Shown: piece by piece, positions 26,643-34,556 of the stretch | How positions within the stretch are numbered: the first letter of the stretch is position 1 | Layout: each line of letters starts with the position of its first letter | DNA from: an uncultured Aquabacterium sp. | Lineage (GTDB): Bacteria; Pseudomonadota; Gammaproteobacteria; Burkholderiales; Burkholderiaceae_C | Assembly (NCBI RefSeq): GCF_913773725.1 | Contig: NZ_CAJYGK010000034.1 | Coordinates: forward strand, 1-64,000 | Reading direction: 5' to 3' | DNA length: 64,000 nt | Made by a program: the position numbers and the translations under genes | The notes under the pieces: generated by a model | Seen by the model: the letters and a program-made list of their open reading frames with translations, nothing else | What the model was told of the DNA's origin: nothing | Database searches by the model: none

Positions 26643-27110
26643 TCAGCCGAGCTGGCTTTGCAGGTAGTTCGGCAGCCCTATCAGACGGATGAGGTTGAGC
26701 TGCTGAGACAGCCAGTGCGCGTGGTCTTCCTCGGTGTCGATCAGCATCGGCAGCAGGATGTCGCGGGTGACGAAATCGCGCTCGTGTTCGCACAAGGCCA
26801 TCACCTCACGGAGGTGGGCCGTCACCGAGATCTCCACGGCCAGGTCGTTGGCGAAAATCTCCGGCACATCGTGGCCGATCGTCAGCGTCGACGGCTTCAT
26901 GTCGGGATGGCCGCCCAGCATCAGGATGCGCCGGATCAGGGCATCGGCGTGCCCCGTCTCATCCTCCATTTCGTGCGCGATGCGAGCGGCCACCTTGGCG
27001 AACCCCCACTCGGCGAGCATGCGCGAATGGATGAAGTACTGATCGCGTGCCGCCAGCTCGTCGACGAGCAGGGCGTTGAGGGCGACCACCACGGCAGGTG
27101 AGCCATGCAT
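26643..27110 (-). CDS. bfr: Bacterioferritin subunit lacking the haem-ligand methionine
   Basis: 155 residues from ATG 27110 (MHGSPAVVVALNALLVDEL). Ferritin-like four-helix protein that oxidises and stores iron as a 24-mer. Ferroxidase residues match E. coli Bfr: Glu18, Glu51, His54, Glu93 (E. coli 94), and the Glu/His pair in DTEEDHAHWL. The position of the haem ligand Met52 is Thr (HEMEDETGHADALI), so this subunit should not bind haem on its own. It ends with the typical LPNYLQSQLG. It faces away from the Fur promoter at 27.23 kb. Confidence 0.93.
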   Translation of the reverse strand: MHGSPAVVVALNALLVDELAARDQYFIHSRMLAEWGFAKVAARIAHEMEDETGHADALIRRILMLGGHPDMKPSTLTIGHDVPEIFANDLAVEISVTAHLREVMALCEHERDFVTRDILLPMLIDTEEDHAHWLSQQLNLIRLIGLPNYLQSQLG

Positions 27111-27227
27111 AGGGGAGACTCCGAAACAGAACAACCCGGTGATCATGCACCGGGCGCCCCTTGCCGGGACCGCGGCGCTCCCGGGGGTTGATGCAGATCA
27201 GCCACACCCGAAGCGAGCCCCGATCGC

Positions 27228-27256
27228 TTGCAAATGAGAATCGTTTGCATTAAAGT
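27228..27256 (+). promoter_or_regulatory. Fur-controlled promoter facing away from bfr
   Basis: Plus strand: -35 TTGCAA, 17-base spacer ATGAGAATCGTTTGCAT, -10 TAAAGT. From AATGAGAATCGTT to TAAAGT it differs by one base in 24 from the DUF2325 promoter, in the same orientation relative to the transcript. TGCAAA-N9-TTTGCA also makes it a dyad. Predicted start near A27263. Confidence 0.75.
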
Positions 27257-27262
27257 TCCCCC

Positions 27263-27407
27263 ATGCGCTGACCTGCTCAGCGTCGTTTCGCGAGGAGCGC
27301 AAACCGTCTGACAGGACGGCCGCTCCGGTGTGGGGACATCGGGATCCTGGGGCAAGTGGGGCTGACGGATCCGTGTGCGAAACGGCGTGGGTCAGCGCAT
27401 TTTTTTT
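27263..27407 (+). ncRNA. Candidate Fur-controlled small RNA
   Basis: The segment between the predicted start and a T8 run has no ORF but clear structure. Its first 11 bases, ATGCGCTGACC, are perfectly complementary to the last 11 before and into the T-run, GGTCAGCGCAT (27390-27400), closing the molecule as a stem followed by T8. Inside, GGAGCG/CGCTCC encloses CCGTC/GACGG. Local alternatives exist: CGCTGA-CCTGC-TCAGCG at the 5' end and GCTGAC...GTCAGC at the 3' end. The layout (Fur promoter, structured 145 nt, terminator) is that of RyhB/NrrF/PrrF-type iron-responsive sRNAs. A terminating leader of the downstream receptor operon is the alternative. Confidence 0.55.
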
Positions 27408-27485
27408 GGTCGACTGGCCCGCCAAGTGTGGCGGGGAAGTGTCATCCCCCCGTCTCAGCGGTCGGGCTTGGATGCCAACAGTATT

Positions 27486-27508
27486 ACGAATCGTTATCAT
27501 TTGCAAAT
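27486..27508 (+). promoter_or_regulatory. Fur box upstream of the Fiu-like receptor operon
   Basis: GAATCGTTATCATTTGCAA, read in reverse as TTGCAAATGATAACGATTC, matches the Fur consensus. It lies ~110 bases before the receptor ATG at 27619 and should repress the five-gene operon that follows. TATCAT within it could be the -10, without a clear -35. Confidence 0.75.
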
Positions 27509-27618
27509 CTACCGGTTCCTCTCGCCCGCCAGCCCGTCCCTGTCCGGACCAGCCAGCCACCCGGAGCCCGGCATTCCAGGCCTGCACCGCAGGCCCCCTG
27601 CCCTCTGGAGTTCTTCTC

Positions 27619-29856
27619 ATGTCCCGACGTCGCACTCGTGTGGCCCGCCCTGCGCAGGCCCCCACCCGATCTCTCCCGACCGTCCTGCCGCTCGGCGCCC
27701 TGGCCGCCGGCGTGGGCCTGAGCCTGCTGGCGGTGCCGGTGATGGCGCAGACGGCCAACAATGCGGCTACTGCTGAAAGTGCCGCAGCCGGTGCCACCCT
27801 ACCCACGGTCGGGGTGAAGGCAAAAAACGTCGCCAAGCCCGCAGCCAAGGAGACCTACCAGGCGGTCACCACGACGATCGGCAAGGGCAAGCAGGAACTG
27901 CGCGACATTCCCCAGTCCGTCACCGTCGTGACTGAAAAGCTGATGGACGACCGCAACCTGACCGACCTGAAGGACGTGCTGCGCACCACCGCCGGCGTGA
28001 CCTTCCTGGCCGGCGAAACGGGTGAGGAAGACGTCCGCCTGCGCGGCTTCTCGCTGGCCCAGGCTGGCGACCTGTACATCGACGGCATGCGTGACCCCTC
28101 GCTGTACGAACGCGACACCTTCAATTACGACCGCGTGGAAGTGCTGCGGGGCTCGGCGTCGATGCTGTTCGGCCGCGGCTCCACGGGCGGCGTGGTGAAC
28201 CAGGTCAACAAGCAGCCGTTCCTGATGAACCAGACGGAGATCGAGACGACGGCTGGCACCGGCAACATGTACCGTGTGACGGCCGACGTCAACGTGAAGA
28301 CCGGGGACAACGCGGCACTGCGCATCAACGCGATGAAGCACGAGGCGGACAACCACGGCGCGACCGTTTCGAAGCAGGGCATCGCCCCGACGTTCCGCTG
28401 GGGCATCGGCACAGCGGACGAGTTCACCGCCAGCCTCTATCACCTCGAGTACGACAACAACCCGATCTACGCGCACCGCTGGTTCCTGGTCAACGGCAAG
28501 ATCAAGCCGGTGATGGCCAACAACGCGTTCTATGGCCTGGACAGCGACTACAACAAGGGTGGGGCAGACTACGCGACCCTGACCCACCTGAAGCGTTTGG
28601 GTGGCGGCGCCGAACTCAAGACCAGCCTGCGTCACGGTCACTTCGAACGCGACCTGCTGGCCACCGTGCCGGCCTATGCGTCGGGCACCACGCTGGCCAA
28701 CTTCAGTGACGCCACGGTGCTGACCCGCAACCAGTCGAAGGGACGCGTGTCGGCCACGACCGGCACCCTGCTGCAGAGCGACTACACCAACAAGCTCATG
28801 CTGGCCGGCATGGAGCACAGCGTGATTGCCGGGGTAGACCTGTCGTGGGACAAGGGCCGACGCGCCAACACCTATCCTCAGACCCGTACTGGCACCAGCC
28901 TCAACACCACCGTGGGCAACCCGGACGACGGCGCCACCTTTGTGGACACCCGTGCCCCGGCCGCGTTCAACTACTTCAGCTCGCGCAACCTCGGCGCCTA
29001 CGCGCAGGACATGGTCGCCATCACCCCGACGGTGAAGCTCATCGGCGGCATGCGCTACGACGCATTCTCGGCCCACTACCGCAACGCGACCGAGAACTAC
29101 GACCGCACTGACTACCTGTGGAGCAGCCGCATCGGGGCGTTGTATCAGCCCACCGACTGGGCCTCGTTCCACGTGTCGCGCGGCACGTCGTTCAACGTCT
29201 CTGCCGACGCCTATCAGTTCGAACTCAACTCGGCGAACCGTGCGAAGCAGTCGGTGGTCGACCCTGAAAAGAGCCGCAACACCGAGATCGGCACCAAGCT
29301 GACCCTGCTGGATCAGCGCCTGTCGGTCGGCGCATCGCTCTTCTATTCCGAGAAGTACAACGAGCGCAACAACGATCCCGACTCGAACACCATCATTCTG
29401 TCGGGCAAGCGGCACGCCGCCGGCCTGGACATCGACATCGCCGGTCAGGTCACGGACAAGTGGGAGTCCTACCTCTCGTGGACCTGGATCCCCGATGCCC
29501 GGATCGACGAAGCGAAAGGGGTGACCGGCAACACCCCACGCGCGGGCGATCGCCCGGGTCTGACGCCCAAGCACAGCGGCAGCCTCTGGAACACCTACCA
29601 ATTGACGCCGCAGATTCGCGCGGGCCTGGGCATCAACCACCGCGGCTCGCAGACTCCGCCGGCCAACCGGACCATCCGTGCCGACGACTTCACCACGTTC
29701 GACGTGATGGCCGAGTACATCGTCAACTGGCGGACCTCGCTGCGCTTCAACATTTCGAACGTGACGAACCGTCTGTATGTCGATCAGGTCTACAACGGCT
29801 TCTACGTGCCTGGTGCCGCCCGCTCGGCCCAGCTCACGCTGAAGGTCACACTCTGA
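27619..29856 (+). CDS. TonB-dependent catecholate siderophore receptor (Fiu/CirA-like)
   Basis: 745 residues from ATG 27619 with GGAG eight bases before; the track ORF starts 97 codons early. Signal peptide ending ...VPVMAQT, TonB-box region, plug (KGKQELRDIPQSVTVVTEKLMDDRNLTDLKDVLRTTAGVTF; DVRLRGFSLAQAGDLYIDGMRD; DRVEVLRGSASMLFGRGSTGGVVNQVNKQP) and barrel ending YVPGAARSAQLTLKVTL. The IDGMRD...SMLFGRGSTGG combination is characteristic of Fiu-type monocatecholate receptors. A PiuC gene immediately downstream supports this, since fiu/piuA and piuC are usually neighbours. Confidence 0.93.
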   Translation: MSRRRTRVARPAQAPTRSLPTVLPLGALAAGVGLSLLAVPVMAQTANNAATAESAAAGATLPTVGVKAKNVAKPAAKETYQAVTTTIGKGKQELRDIPQSVTVVTEKLMDDRNLTDLKDVLRTTAGVTFLAGETGEEDVRLRGFSLAQAGDLYIDGMRDPSLYERDTFNYDRVEVLRGSASMLFGRGSTGGVVNQVNKQPFLMNQTEIETTAGTGNMYRVTADVNVKTGDNAALRINAMKHEADNHGATVSKQGIAPTFRWGIGTADEFTASLYHLEYDNNPIYAHRWFLVNGKIKPVMANNAFYGLDSDYNKGGADYATLTHLKRLGGGAELKTSLRHGHFERDLLATVPAYASGTTLANFSDATVLTRNQSKGRVSATTGTLLQSDYTNKLMLAGMEHSVIAGVDLSWDKGRRANTYPQTRTGTSLNTTVGNPDDGATFVDTRAPAAFNYFSSRNLGAYAQDMVAITPTVKLIGGMRYDAFSAHYRNATENYDRTDYLWSSRIGALYQPTDWASFHVSRGTSFNVSADAYQFELNSANRAKQSVVDPEKSRNTEIGTKLTLLDQRLSVGASLFYSEKYNERNNDPDSNTIILSGKRHAAGLDIDIAGQVTDKWESYLSWTWIPDARIDEAKGVTGNTPRAGDRPGLTPKHSGSLWNTYQLTPQIRAGLGINHRGSQTPPANRTIRADDFTTFDVMAEYIVNWRTSLRFNISNVTNRLYVDQVYNGFYVPGAARSAQLTLKVTL

Positions 29857-29872
29857 GCCTGAGGGCACCGCC

Positions 29873-30556
29873 ATGCTGCTGCAGATCCCCGACGTCCTGA
29901 CCGCCGACGAGCTCGGCCAGATCCGGGCAGCCTTTGCCGAGGCCAGCTGGCGGGATGGCAGACGCACGGCAGGCAGCCAGGCGGTGCACGCCAAACAGAA
30001 CGAACAACTGGCCCCGGACAGCACGCCAGCGCAGCTGGCTCGCCAGGTGATCCTGCAGGCACTGGACCGCCACCCGCTGTTCTTCTCGGCCACCCTGCCT
30101 GCCAGGATCTTCCCACCGCAGTTCAACCGCTACGGCGGCGAAAGCAACTTCTACGGCGACCACGTCGATGGCGCCGTGATGCACTCGGTCACCAGCGGAC
30201 AGCGCGTCCGTTCCGACGTGAGCTGCACCGTCTTCCTGGCCGATCCCGACGAGTACGACGGTGGCGAACTGGTGATCAACGACACCTACGGCCACAAGGC
30301 CGTCAAGCTGCCGGCCGGCCATGCGGTGATCTACCCCAGCACCAGCGTCCACCGCGTCGAGCACGTCACGCGTGGACACCGCATCGCCAGCTTCTTCTGG
30401 ATCCAGAGCATGGTGCGCAGCGACGAACAACGGCGTCTGCTCTTCGATCTCGACATGAACCTCGTGCGCCTGCGTGAAGCGCATGGCGAAAGCACGACGG
30501 TCGTCGGCCTGACGGGCACGTACCACAACCTCCTTCGCATGTGGGCGGAAACCTGA
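29873..30556 (+). CDS. piuC: PKHD-type Fe(II)/2-oxoglutarate hydroxylase PiuC
   Basis: 227 residues, 16 bases after the receptor. Double-stranded beta-helix dioxygenase with iron triad HxD in NFYGDHVDGAVM (~94) and distal His in SVHRVEHVTRGHRIASFFWIQS, whose Arg binds 2-oxoglutarate. The C-terminal FDLDMNLVRLREAHGES...LTGTYHNLLRMW is typical of PiuC/YbiX. Members are iron-starvation-induced and linked to catecholate siderophore use, but their substrate is not established. Confidence 0.93.
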   Translation: MLLQIPDVLTADELGQIRAAFAEASWRDGRRTAGSQAVHAKQNEQLAPDSTPAQLARQVILQALDRHPLFFSATLPARIFPPQFNRYGGESNFYGDHVDGAVMHSVTSGQRVRSDVSCTVFLADPDEYDGGELVINDTYGHKAVKLPAGHAVIYPSTSVHRVEHVTRGHRIASFFWIQSMVRSDEQRRLLFDLDMNLVRLREAHGESTTVVGLTGTYHNLLRMWAET

Positions 30557-30593
30557 GCCCGCCCGCGTTCACATCCCCACTGAAAGCACGCCC

Positions 30594-30872
30594 ATGAACA
30601 TCACCCGCACCCTCGCCACAGCTGCCGTGGCCCTGTTGCCCGCCCTCGTCCTCGCCCACGGCGAAGGCGTGGAATGCAAGGTGCCCGCCAACGAGTGGCG
30701 CCCGAAGGAAGAACTGGCCAGCAAGCTCGAGAAGGAAGGCTGGACCATCCGCAAGCTCAAGGTCGACAACGGCTGCTACGAGGTGTACGGCTTTGACGCC
30801 AAGGGCAAGAAGCGCGAGTCGTACTTCAACCCGAAGACGTTGGAAACCGTGACCGACGTGCTGCAGAAATGA
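30594..30872 (+). CDS. Periplasmic PepSY-domain protein
   Basis: 92 residues with a signal peptide cleaved near VLAHGEG. A single PepSY domain follows (RPKEELASKLEKEGWTIRKLKVDNGCYEVYGFDAKGKKRESYFNPKTLETV). Two Cys remain in the mature part and could form a disulfide. PepSY proteins often accompany membrane ferric reductases or cytochromes. Its stop overlaps the b561 start (ATGA), so the two act together. Confidence 0.88.
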   Translation: MNITRTLATAAVALLPALVLAHGEGVECKVPANEWRPKEELASKLEKEGWTIRKLKVDNGCYEVYGFDAKGKKRESYFNPKTLETVTDVLQK

Positions 30873-31423
30873 CCCCGGCCCGCAGCCTGCGGGTCTGGGA
30901 CCCGCTGGTTCGCGCGTTGCATTGGTCTCTGGTCATGGCAGTGGCCGTCACGTGGCTCAGCACACTGCGCGTCGGCATCCCCCTCGCCTGGCATGAGCCT
31001 GCGGGCTACGTCGCCATCGGGTGCATCGCCATGCGGCTCGTCTGGGGCGTGTACGGCACGCGGTACGCCCGCTTTCGCCAGTTCGTCCGTCGCCCGTCCA
31101 CCACGTTACGCTACGCGCAGGCTGTCCGGCAAGGCCGCGCCCCCCGGCACATCGGGCACAACCCGCTGGGTGGGTGGATGGTGCTGACGCTGCTGGCCTC
31201 CACGGCGGCCATCGCAGTCAGCGGCTGGCTCCAGACGACCGATCGGTACTGGGGCAGCGAAACGCTCGAATGGGTGCACACCGGCTTGGCCTGGTCCCTG
31301 TTGGGTCTGATCTTCCTGCATGTCCTCGGTGTCATCGTCACGTCGCGGCACCACGGCGAGAATCTGGTGCTTGCCATGCTCGATGGCCGAAAGGCGCCCG
31401 CATCGGGCAACGACGTGGCCTGA
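30869..31423 (+). CDS. Prokaryotic cytochrome b561 (di-haem membrane electron carrier)
   Basis: 184 residues with four transmembrane helices. Haem-ligand candidates are the His residues in VRALHWSLVM, AWHEPAGYVA, EWVHTGLAWS and IFLHVLGVI, as in CybB-type b561 proteins. The positively charged loop RFRQFVRRPSTTLRYAQAVRQGRAPRHIGHNPLGG is typical. It passes electrons across or within the inner membrane. In this operon the likely partners are the PepSY protein and the flavin oxidase. Confidence 0.9.
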   Translation: MTPARSLRVWDPLVRALHWSLVMAVAVTWLSTLRVGIPLAWHEPAGYVAIGCIAMRLVWGVYGTRYARFRQFVRRPSTTLRYAQAVRQGRAPRHIGHNPLGGWMVLTLLASTAAIAVSGWLQTTDRYWGSETLEWVHTGLAWSLLGLIFLHVLGVIVTSRHHGENLVLAMLDGRKAPASGNDVA

Positions 31424-31453
31424 CCCGCGCTCCCCCTTCGTCCCCGGCACACC

Positions 31454-32572
31454 ATGTCGTCACCTCCCCTGCAAGCCATCCCGTCTGACACAGCCAGCCT
31501 GGCCGACTACGAACGGCACGCCGGCACTCGTCTGGACGTACCGACCTGGGCCTGGCTGCAAGGCGGCGCGGCCGACGAGCTCACCATCCGCGCCAACCGC
31601 GATGCGTGGGACCGCCTGACACTGCACCCCCGTGTGCTGAGGCGACTGGCAGGGGGGCACACGCGTACCACCCTCTTCGGGCGCACGCTGGCTCATCCGG
31701 TGATCCTCGCGCCGGTGGCCTACCACCGCCTCGCCCATGCAGACGGCGAGATCGGCGTCGCCTTGGCGGCTGCAGCGCAGGGCGCAGGCCTGGTCCTCAG
31801 TTCGCAGGCCAGCACCCGGCTGGAAGACGTGGCACAGGCCATCGGCAGCGACCCGGATCGGGGCCCCCTGTGGATGCAGCTCTACATACAGCCGGATCGC
31901 GCCTTCACCCGGGACCTCGTCGCACGGGCCGTCGCCTCGGGCTATGAGGCTCTCGTCCTGACCGTCGACGCCCCCACCAGCGGCGCACGGGACCGTGAGC
32001 GCCGCACCGGCTTCTCGCTGCCAGACGGTATCTCTGCCGTGAACCTCCGCGGCGTGCGCCCGTCCCTGAAGGTCTCGCTGCGCCCGGGCCAGAGCGCCTT
32101 GTTCGACGACCTGCTGCACCACGCACCCACATGGGACGATGTCGCCTGGCTGCGCAGCATCACGCATCTGCCCATTCTGCTGAAGGGCGTCCTGCACCCG
32201 GACGACGCCCGGCTGGCCTGTGAACAGGGCGCACACGGGCTTGTCGTGTCCAACCATGGCGGGCGCACCCTCGACACCGTACCGGCCACGGCGCATGCAC
32301 TGCCTCGCGTGGTCGAAGCCACACAGGGGCAGATTCCGGTCATCGTAGACGGGGGCATCCGTCGCGGCACCGATGTGCTCAAGGCCCTGGCCCTGGGCGC
32401 ACAGGCCGTGATGGTGGGCCGCCCCTATGTGCACGCACTGGCCACCGCCGGCGCGCGTGGCGTGGCGCATTGCATTCGGCTGTTGCGCGACGAGTTCGAA
32501 ATCGCCATGGCGCTCACCGGCTGCGCCACGGTGGCCGACATCGGCCCCCAGGTCCTCTGCCGTACAGACTGA
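31454..32572 (+). CDS. FMN-dependent alpha-hydroxy-acid dehydrogenase/oxidase (lactate oxidase family)
   Basis: 372 residues. TIM-barrel flavoenzyme. Motifs: FMN-contacting PVILAPVAYHRLAHADGE and SSQAS, substrate loop WMQLYIQPDR, the catalytic His/Arg in LVVSNHGGRTLDTV (~255), and phosphate-binding GGIRRGTDVLKALALGAQAVMVGRPY. The N-terminal Tyr of glycolate oxidase appears replaced by Trp/Leu in WAWLQGGAADE, so the substrate may differ from glycolate or lactate. It is the last gene of the Fur-controlled operon and might feed electrons to cytochrome b561. Confidence 0.9.
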   Translation: MSSPPLQAIPSDTASLADYERHAGTRLDVPTWAWLQGGAADELTIRANRDAWDRLTLHPRVLRRLAGGHTRTTLFGRTLAHPVILAPVAYHRLAHADGEIGVALAAAAQGAGLVLSSQASTRLEDVAQAIGSDPDRGPLWMQLYIQPDRAFTRDLVARAVASGYEALVLTVDAPTSGARDRERRTGFSLPDGISAVNLRGVRPSLKVSLRPGQSALFDDLLHHAPTWDDVAWLRSITHLPILLKGVLHPDDARLACEQGAHGLVVSNHGGRTLDTVPATAHALPRVVEATQGQIPVIVDGGIRRGTDVLKALALGAQAVMVGRPYVHALATAGARGVAHCIRLLRDEFEIAMALTGCATVADIGPQVLCRTD

Positions 32573-32596
32573 CGCGCCAGCCAGGGGACAGCCCCG

Positions 32597-33859
32597 TCAA
32601 CTCGCCCGCAAGCGCGTCGGCTTCTTCTTGCGCCCCAGGCCCGCCTGCTTGATCAGAAAGCCCAGCAGCACCCACAGCGCCGATTCCTTCGGCTTGGGCG
32701 GCTCTCCCCGGCCGATGCGCTTGAGCTGCCCCGTGTACCACGTCACCTCCATCAGCCCCATGCGATCGACCATGCCAATGCCTGTGCGGATCGGGCGCAC
32801 GGTCTGCTGCGGCTGTTGCCCAGCCAGCAGGCGCCGCGGCAGATCAGGCTCGATCGCCAGTGCGCGCGCCAGACCGACGAAGTCGACCGCCCCGGAGGTC
32901 ACGGCCTCGGCCATGCCCTCCAGCGAGCGAAAGCCACCCGTCACGACCAGCGGCACACGCACGGCCTGGCGCGCCTTCTCGGCAAACGCGAGAAAGTAGG
33001 CCTCACGCTGCCGTGTGCTCTCCTTGACCGGCTGCGCCTTGTCCTTCACCCCCGTCATGGCCGGGGCCTCGTACGTGCCGCCCGACACCTCGATCAGGTC
33101 GATGCCGGCCTCGGCCAGCGCACGGATGGTGTCCAGCGACTCCTCTTCCGTGAAGCCGCCTCGCTGGAAATCGGCCGAGTTGAGCTTGATGCCGATCGGG
33201 AAATCCGGGCCGACCGCCTCGCGCATGGCCCGGTACACGGCCAGCACGAAACGCCGCCGCTTCTCGGGCGTGCCGCCCCACTCGTCTTCGCGGCGGTTGT
33301 GATGGGGTGACAGGAACTGGCTGACCAGGTAGCCATGGGCGCCATGGATCTGCACCCCCGTGAACCCGGCGCGCTTGACCACGCCCGCCGCCACACCGAA
33401 CCGGGCCACCAGGGCGCGCACCTCGGCGTCCGTCAACTCACGCGGGGTGGGAAAAAAGGCCTGCATGTCCGGTCGGAACGGCACGGCCGACGGCGCGACG
33501 TTTTCGCGGTTGAGCCCCTTGGGCGCCTGCTTGCCGGGATGGTTGAGCTGAACCCAGCATTGCGCGCCCCCTCGGGTGGCGGCATGGGCCCAGGCCGTCA
33601 GGGCCGCCAGGTGCTCGTCGCTCTCGATGACGACGTTGCCCGGCTCGCCGAGCGCCCCCCGGTCAATCATCACATTGCCCGTCACGCACAGGCCGATGCC
33701 GCCATCGGCCCAGGCCCCGTACAGCCGGACCAGTTCCGGCGTCGGCGCGCCGGCCCGCGTGCCCAGGGCTTCGCTCATGGCCGATTTGAACAGGCGGTTG
33801 CGAACCACCGAGCCATTGGGCAGGGTGAAGGGCTGGGCCAGCACGGCTTGAGGGGTCAT
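32597..33859 (-). CDS. NADH:flavin oxidoreductase, Old Yellow Enzyme family
   Basis: 420 residues from ATG 33859 (MTPQAVLAQPFTLPNGSVVRNRL) with AGGAG eight bases upstream. FMN TIM barrel: SAMSEALGT, CWVQLNHPGKQAPKG, IHGAHGYLVSQFLSPHHNRREDEWGG, FPIGIKLNSADF, and VVTGGFRSLEGM near the C-terminus, then a basic extension (GRKKKPTRLRAS). It lacks the Fe-S/pyridine-nucleotide domain of 2,4-dienoyl-CoA reductase, so it is a stand-alone ene-reductase type enzyme. Substrate unknown. Convergent with the iron operon. Confidence 0.9.
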   Translation of the reverse strand: MTPQAVLAQPFTLPNGSVVRNRLFKSAMSEALGTRAGAPTPELVRLYGAWADGGIGLCVTGNVMIDRGALGEPGNVVIESDEHLAALTAWAHAATRGGAQCWVQLNHPGKQAPKGLNRENVAPSAVPFRPDMQAFFPTPRELTDAEVRALVARFGVAAGVVKRAGFTGVQIHGAHGYLVSQFLSPHHNRREDEWGGTPEKRRRFVLAVYRAMREAVGPDFPIGIKLNSADFQRGGFTEEESLDTIRALAEAGIDLIEVSGGTYEAPAMTGVKDKAQPVKESTRQREAYFLAFAEKARQAVRVPLVVTGGFRSLEGMAEAVTSGAVDFVGLARALAIEPDLPRRLLAGQQPQQTVRPIRTGIGMVDRMGLMEVTWYTGQLKRIGRGEPPKPKESALWVLLGFLIKQAGLGRKKKPTRLRAS

Positions 33860-34175
33860 CAACTTGCTCCTGGGTCGAGGGGGACCCCCTGGATTGAACA
33901 CCAAAGCGCGTTCATGCCAAGCCGGCTGTCACGGTATGTTCCATGCACCGCCATTCCAGGGTGCCGGCATACCGCTTGCTCTCCCGGGCTCGCGGGCCGG
34001 GCCGGCGCTTCACGGGGCAAAATCGTGACGTGCCCCGGCCACATTGGCCAGGAAAGCATGGTTTTGCCTGGGAAGAAGCATTACCATGTCCGATGCATCG
34101 CCTCAGAGGAACGCTTGCGCACGCAGCCAGCGCCCGGGGCCCACAGATTCCGACTTCTCTCTGGAGTGAATTCAC

Positions 34176-34496
34176 ATGGCAACTGCGAAGAAAGCCCCGG
34201 CCAAGAAGGCCGCCACCAAGACTGCCGACAAGGCAGCTGCTCCGAAGCGCGCCCCGAACGCCGCCTTCTCCAAGCCCCTGACCCCGAGCCCGCTGCTGGC
34301 CGCCGTCATCGGCAAGGACCCGCTGCCGCGTACCGAGGTCACCAAGAAGGTGTGGGATTACATCAAGGCACACAAGCTGCAAGATGAAGCCAACAAGCGC
34401 AACATCAATGCCGACGCCAAGCTGAAGCCCATCTTCGGCAAGGATCAGGTCACGATGTTCGAACTGACCAAGCTCATCAGCAACCAGCTGAGCTGA
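34176..34496 (+). CDS. SWIB/MDM2-domain protein with histone H1-like N-terminus
   Basis: 106 residues. The first 30 are Lys/Ala/Pro-rich (ATAKKAPAKKAATKTADKAAAPKRAP), like bacterial histone H1-like tails. A SWIB fold follows (FSKPLTPSPLLAAVIGKDPLPRTEVTKKVWDYIKAHKLQDEANKRNINADAKLKPIFGKDQVTMFELTKLIS in outline). In eukaryotes SWIB is part of chromatin remodelers; bacterial copies are thought to be nucleoid proteins or topoisomerase relatives. It stands alone with GGAG before the ATG and a terminator behind. Confidence 0.92.
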   Translation: MATAKKAPAKKAATKTADKAAAPKRAPNAAFSKPLTPSPLLAAVIGKDPLPRTEVTKKVWDYIKAHKLQDEANKRNINADAKLKPIFGKDQVTMFELTKLISNQLS

Positions 34497-34556
34497 TCGG
34501 TTCGCGAGCCTGGGCGGCGCACGCGTTGCCCGATGCGCGCCCTGCATCGCATCCCG

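Larger units (their letters stand above)
27111..27618. other. 508-base gene-free region between bfr and the Fiu-like receptor
   Basis: No convincing ORF. From left to right: the bfr 5' region, a Fur-controlled plus-strand promoter (27228-27256), a candidate ~145-nt RNA (27263-27407) ending in T8, and a second Fur box (27486-27508) followed by the ~110-base leader of the receptor gene. Track ORFs crossing it are shadows or over-extended starts. Confidence 0.8.

Noticed and set aside
27263-27407. 6S RNA
   Set aside because: The closed-end shape resembles 6S, but the length is short, the large central bubble is not evident, and a Fur promoter fits iron control instead.
27198-27848. 216-aa minus-strand ORF across the bfr/receptor intergenic region
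   Set aside because: It crosses two Fur sites and the candidate RNA, lacks a ribosome-binding site and domain, and is partly antisense to the receptor start.
27799-30126. 775-aa minus-strand ORF opposite the Fiu-like receptor
   Set aside because: Antisense shadow of a strongly conserved receptor gene; composition is Val/Arg/His-rich and has no recognisable motif.
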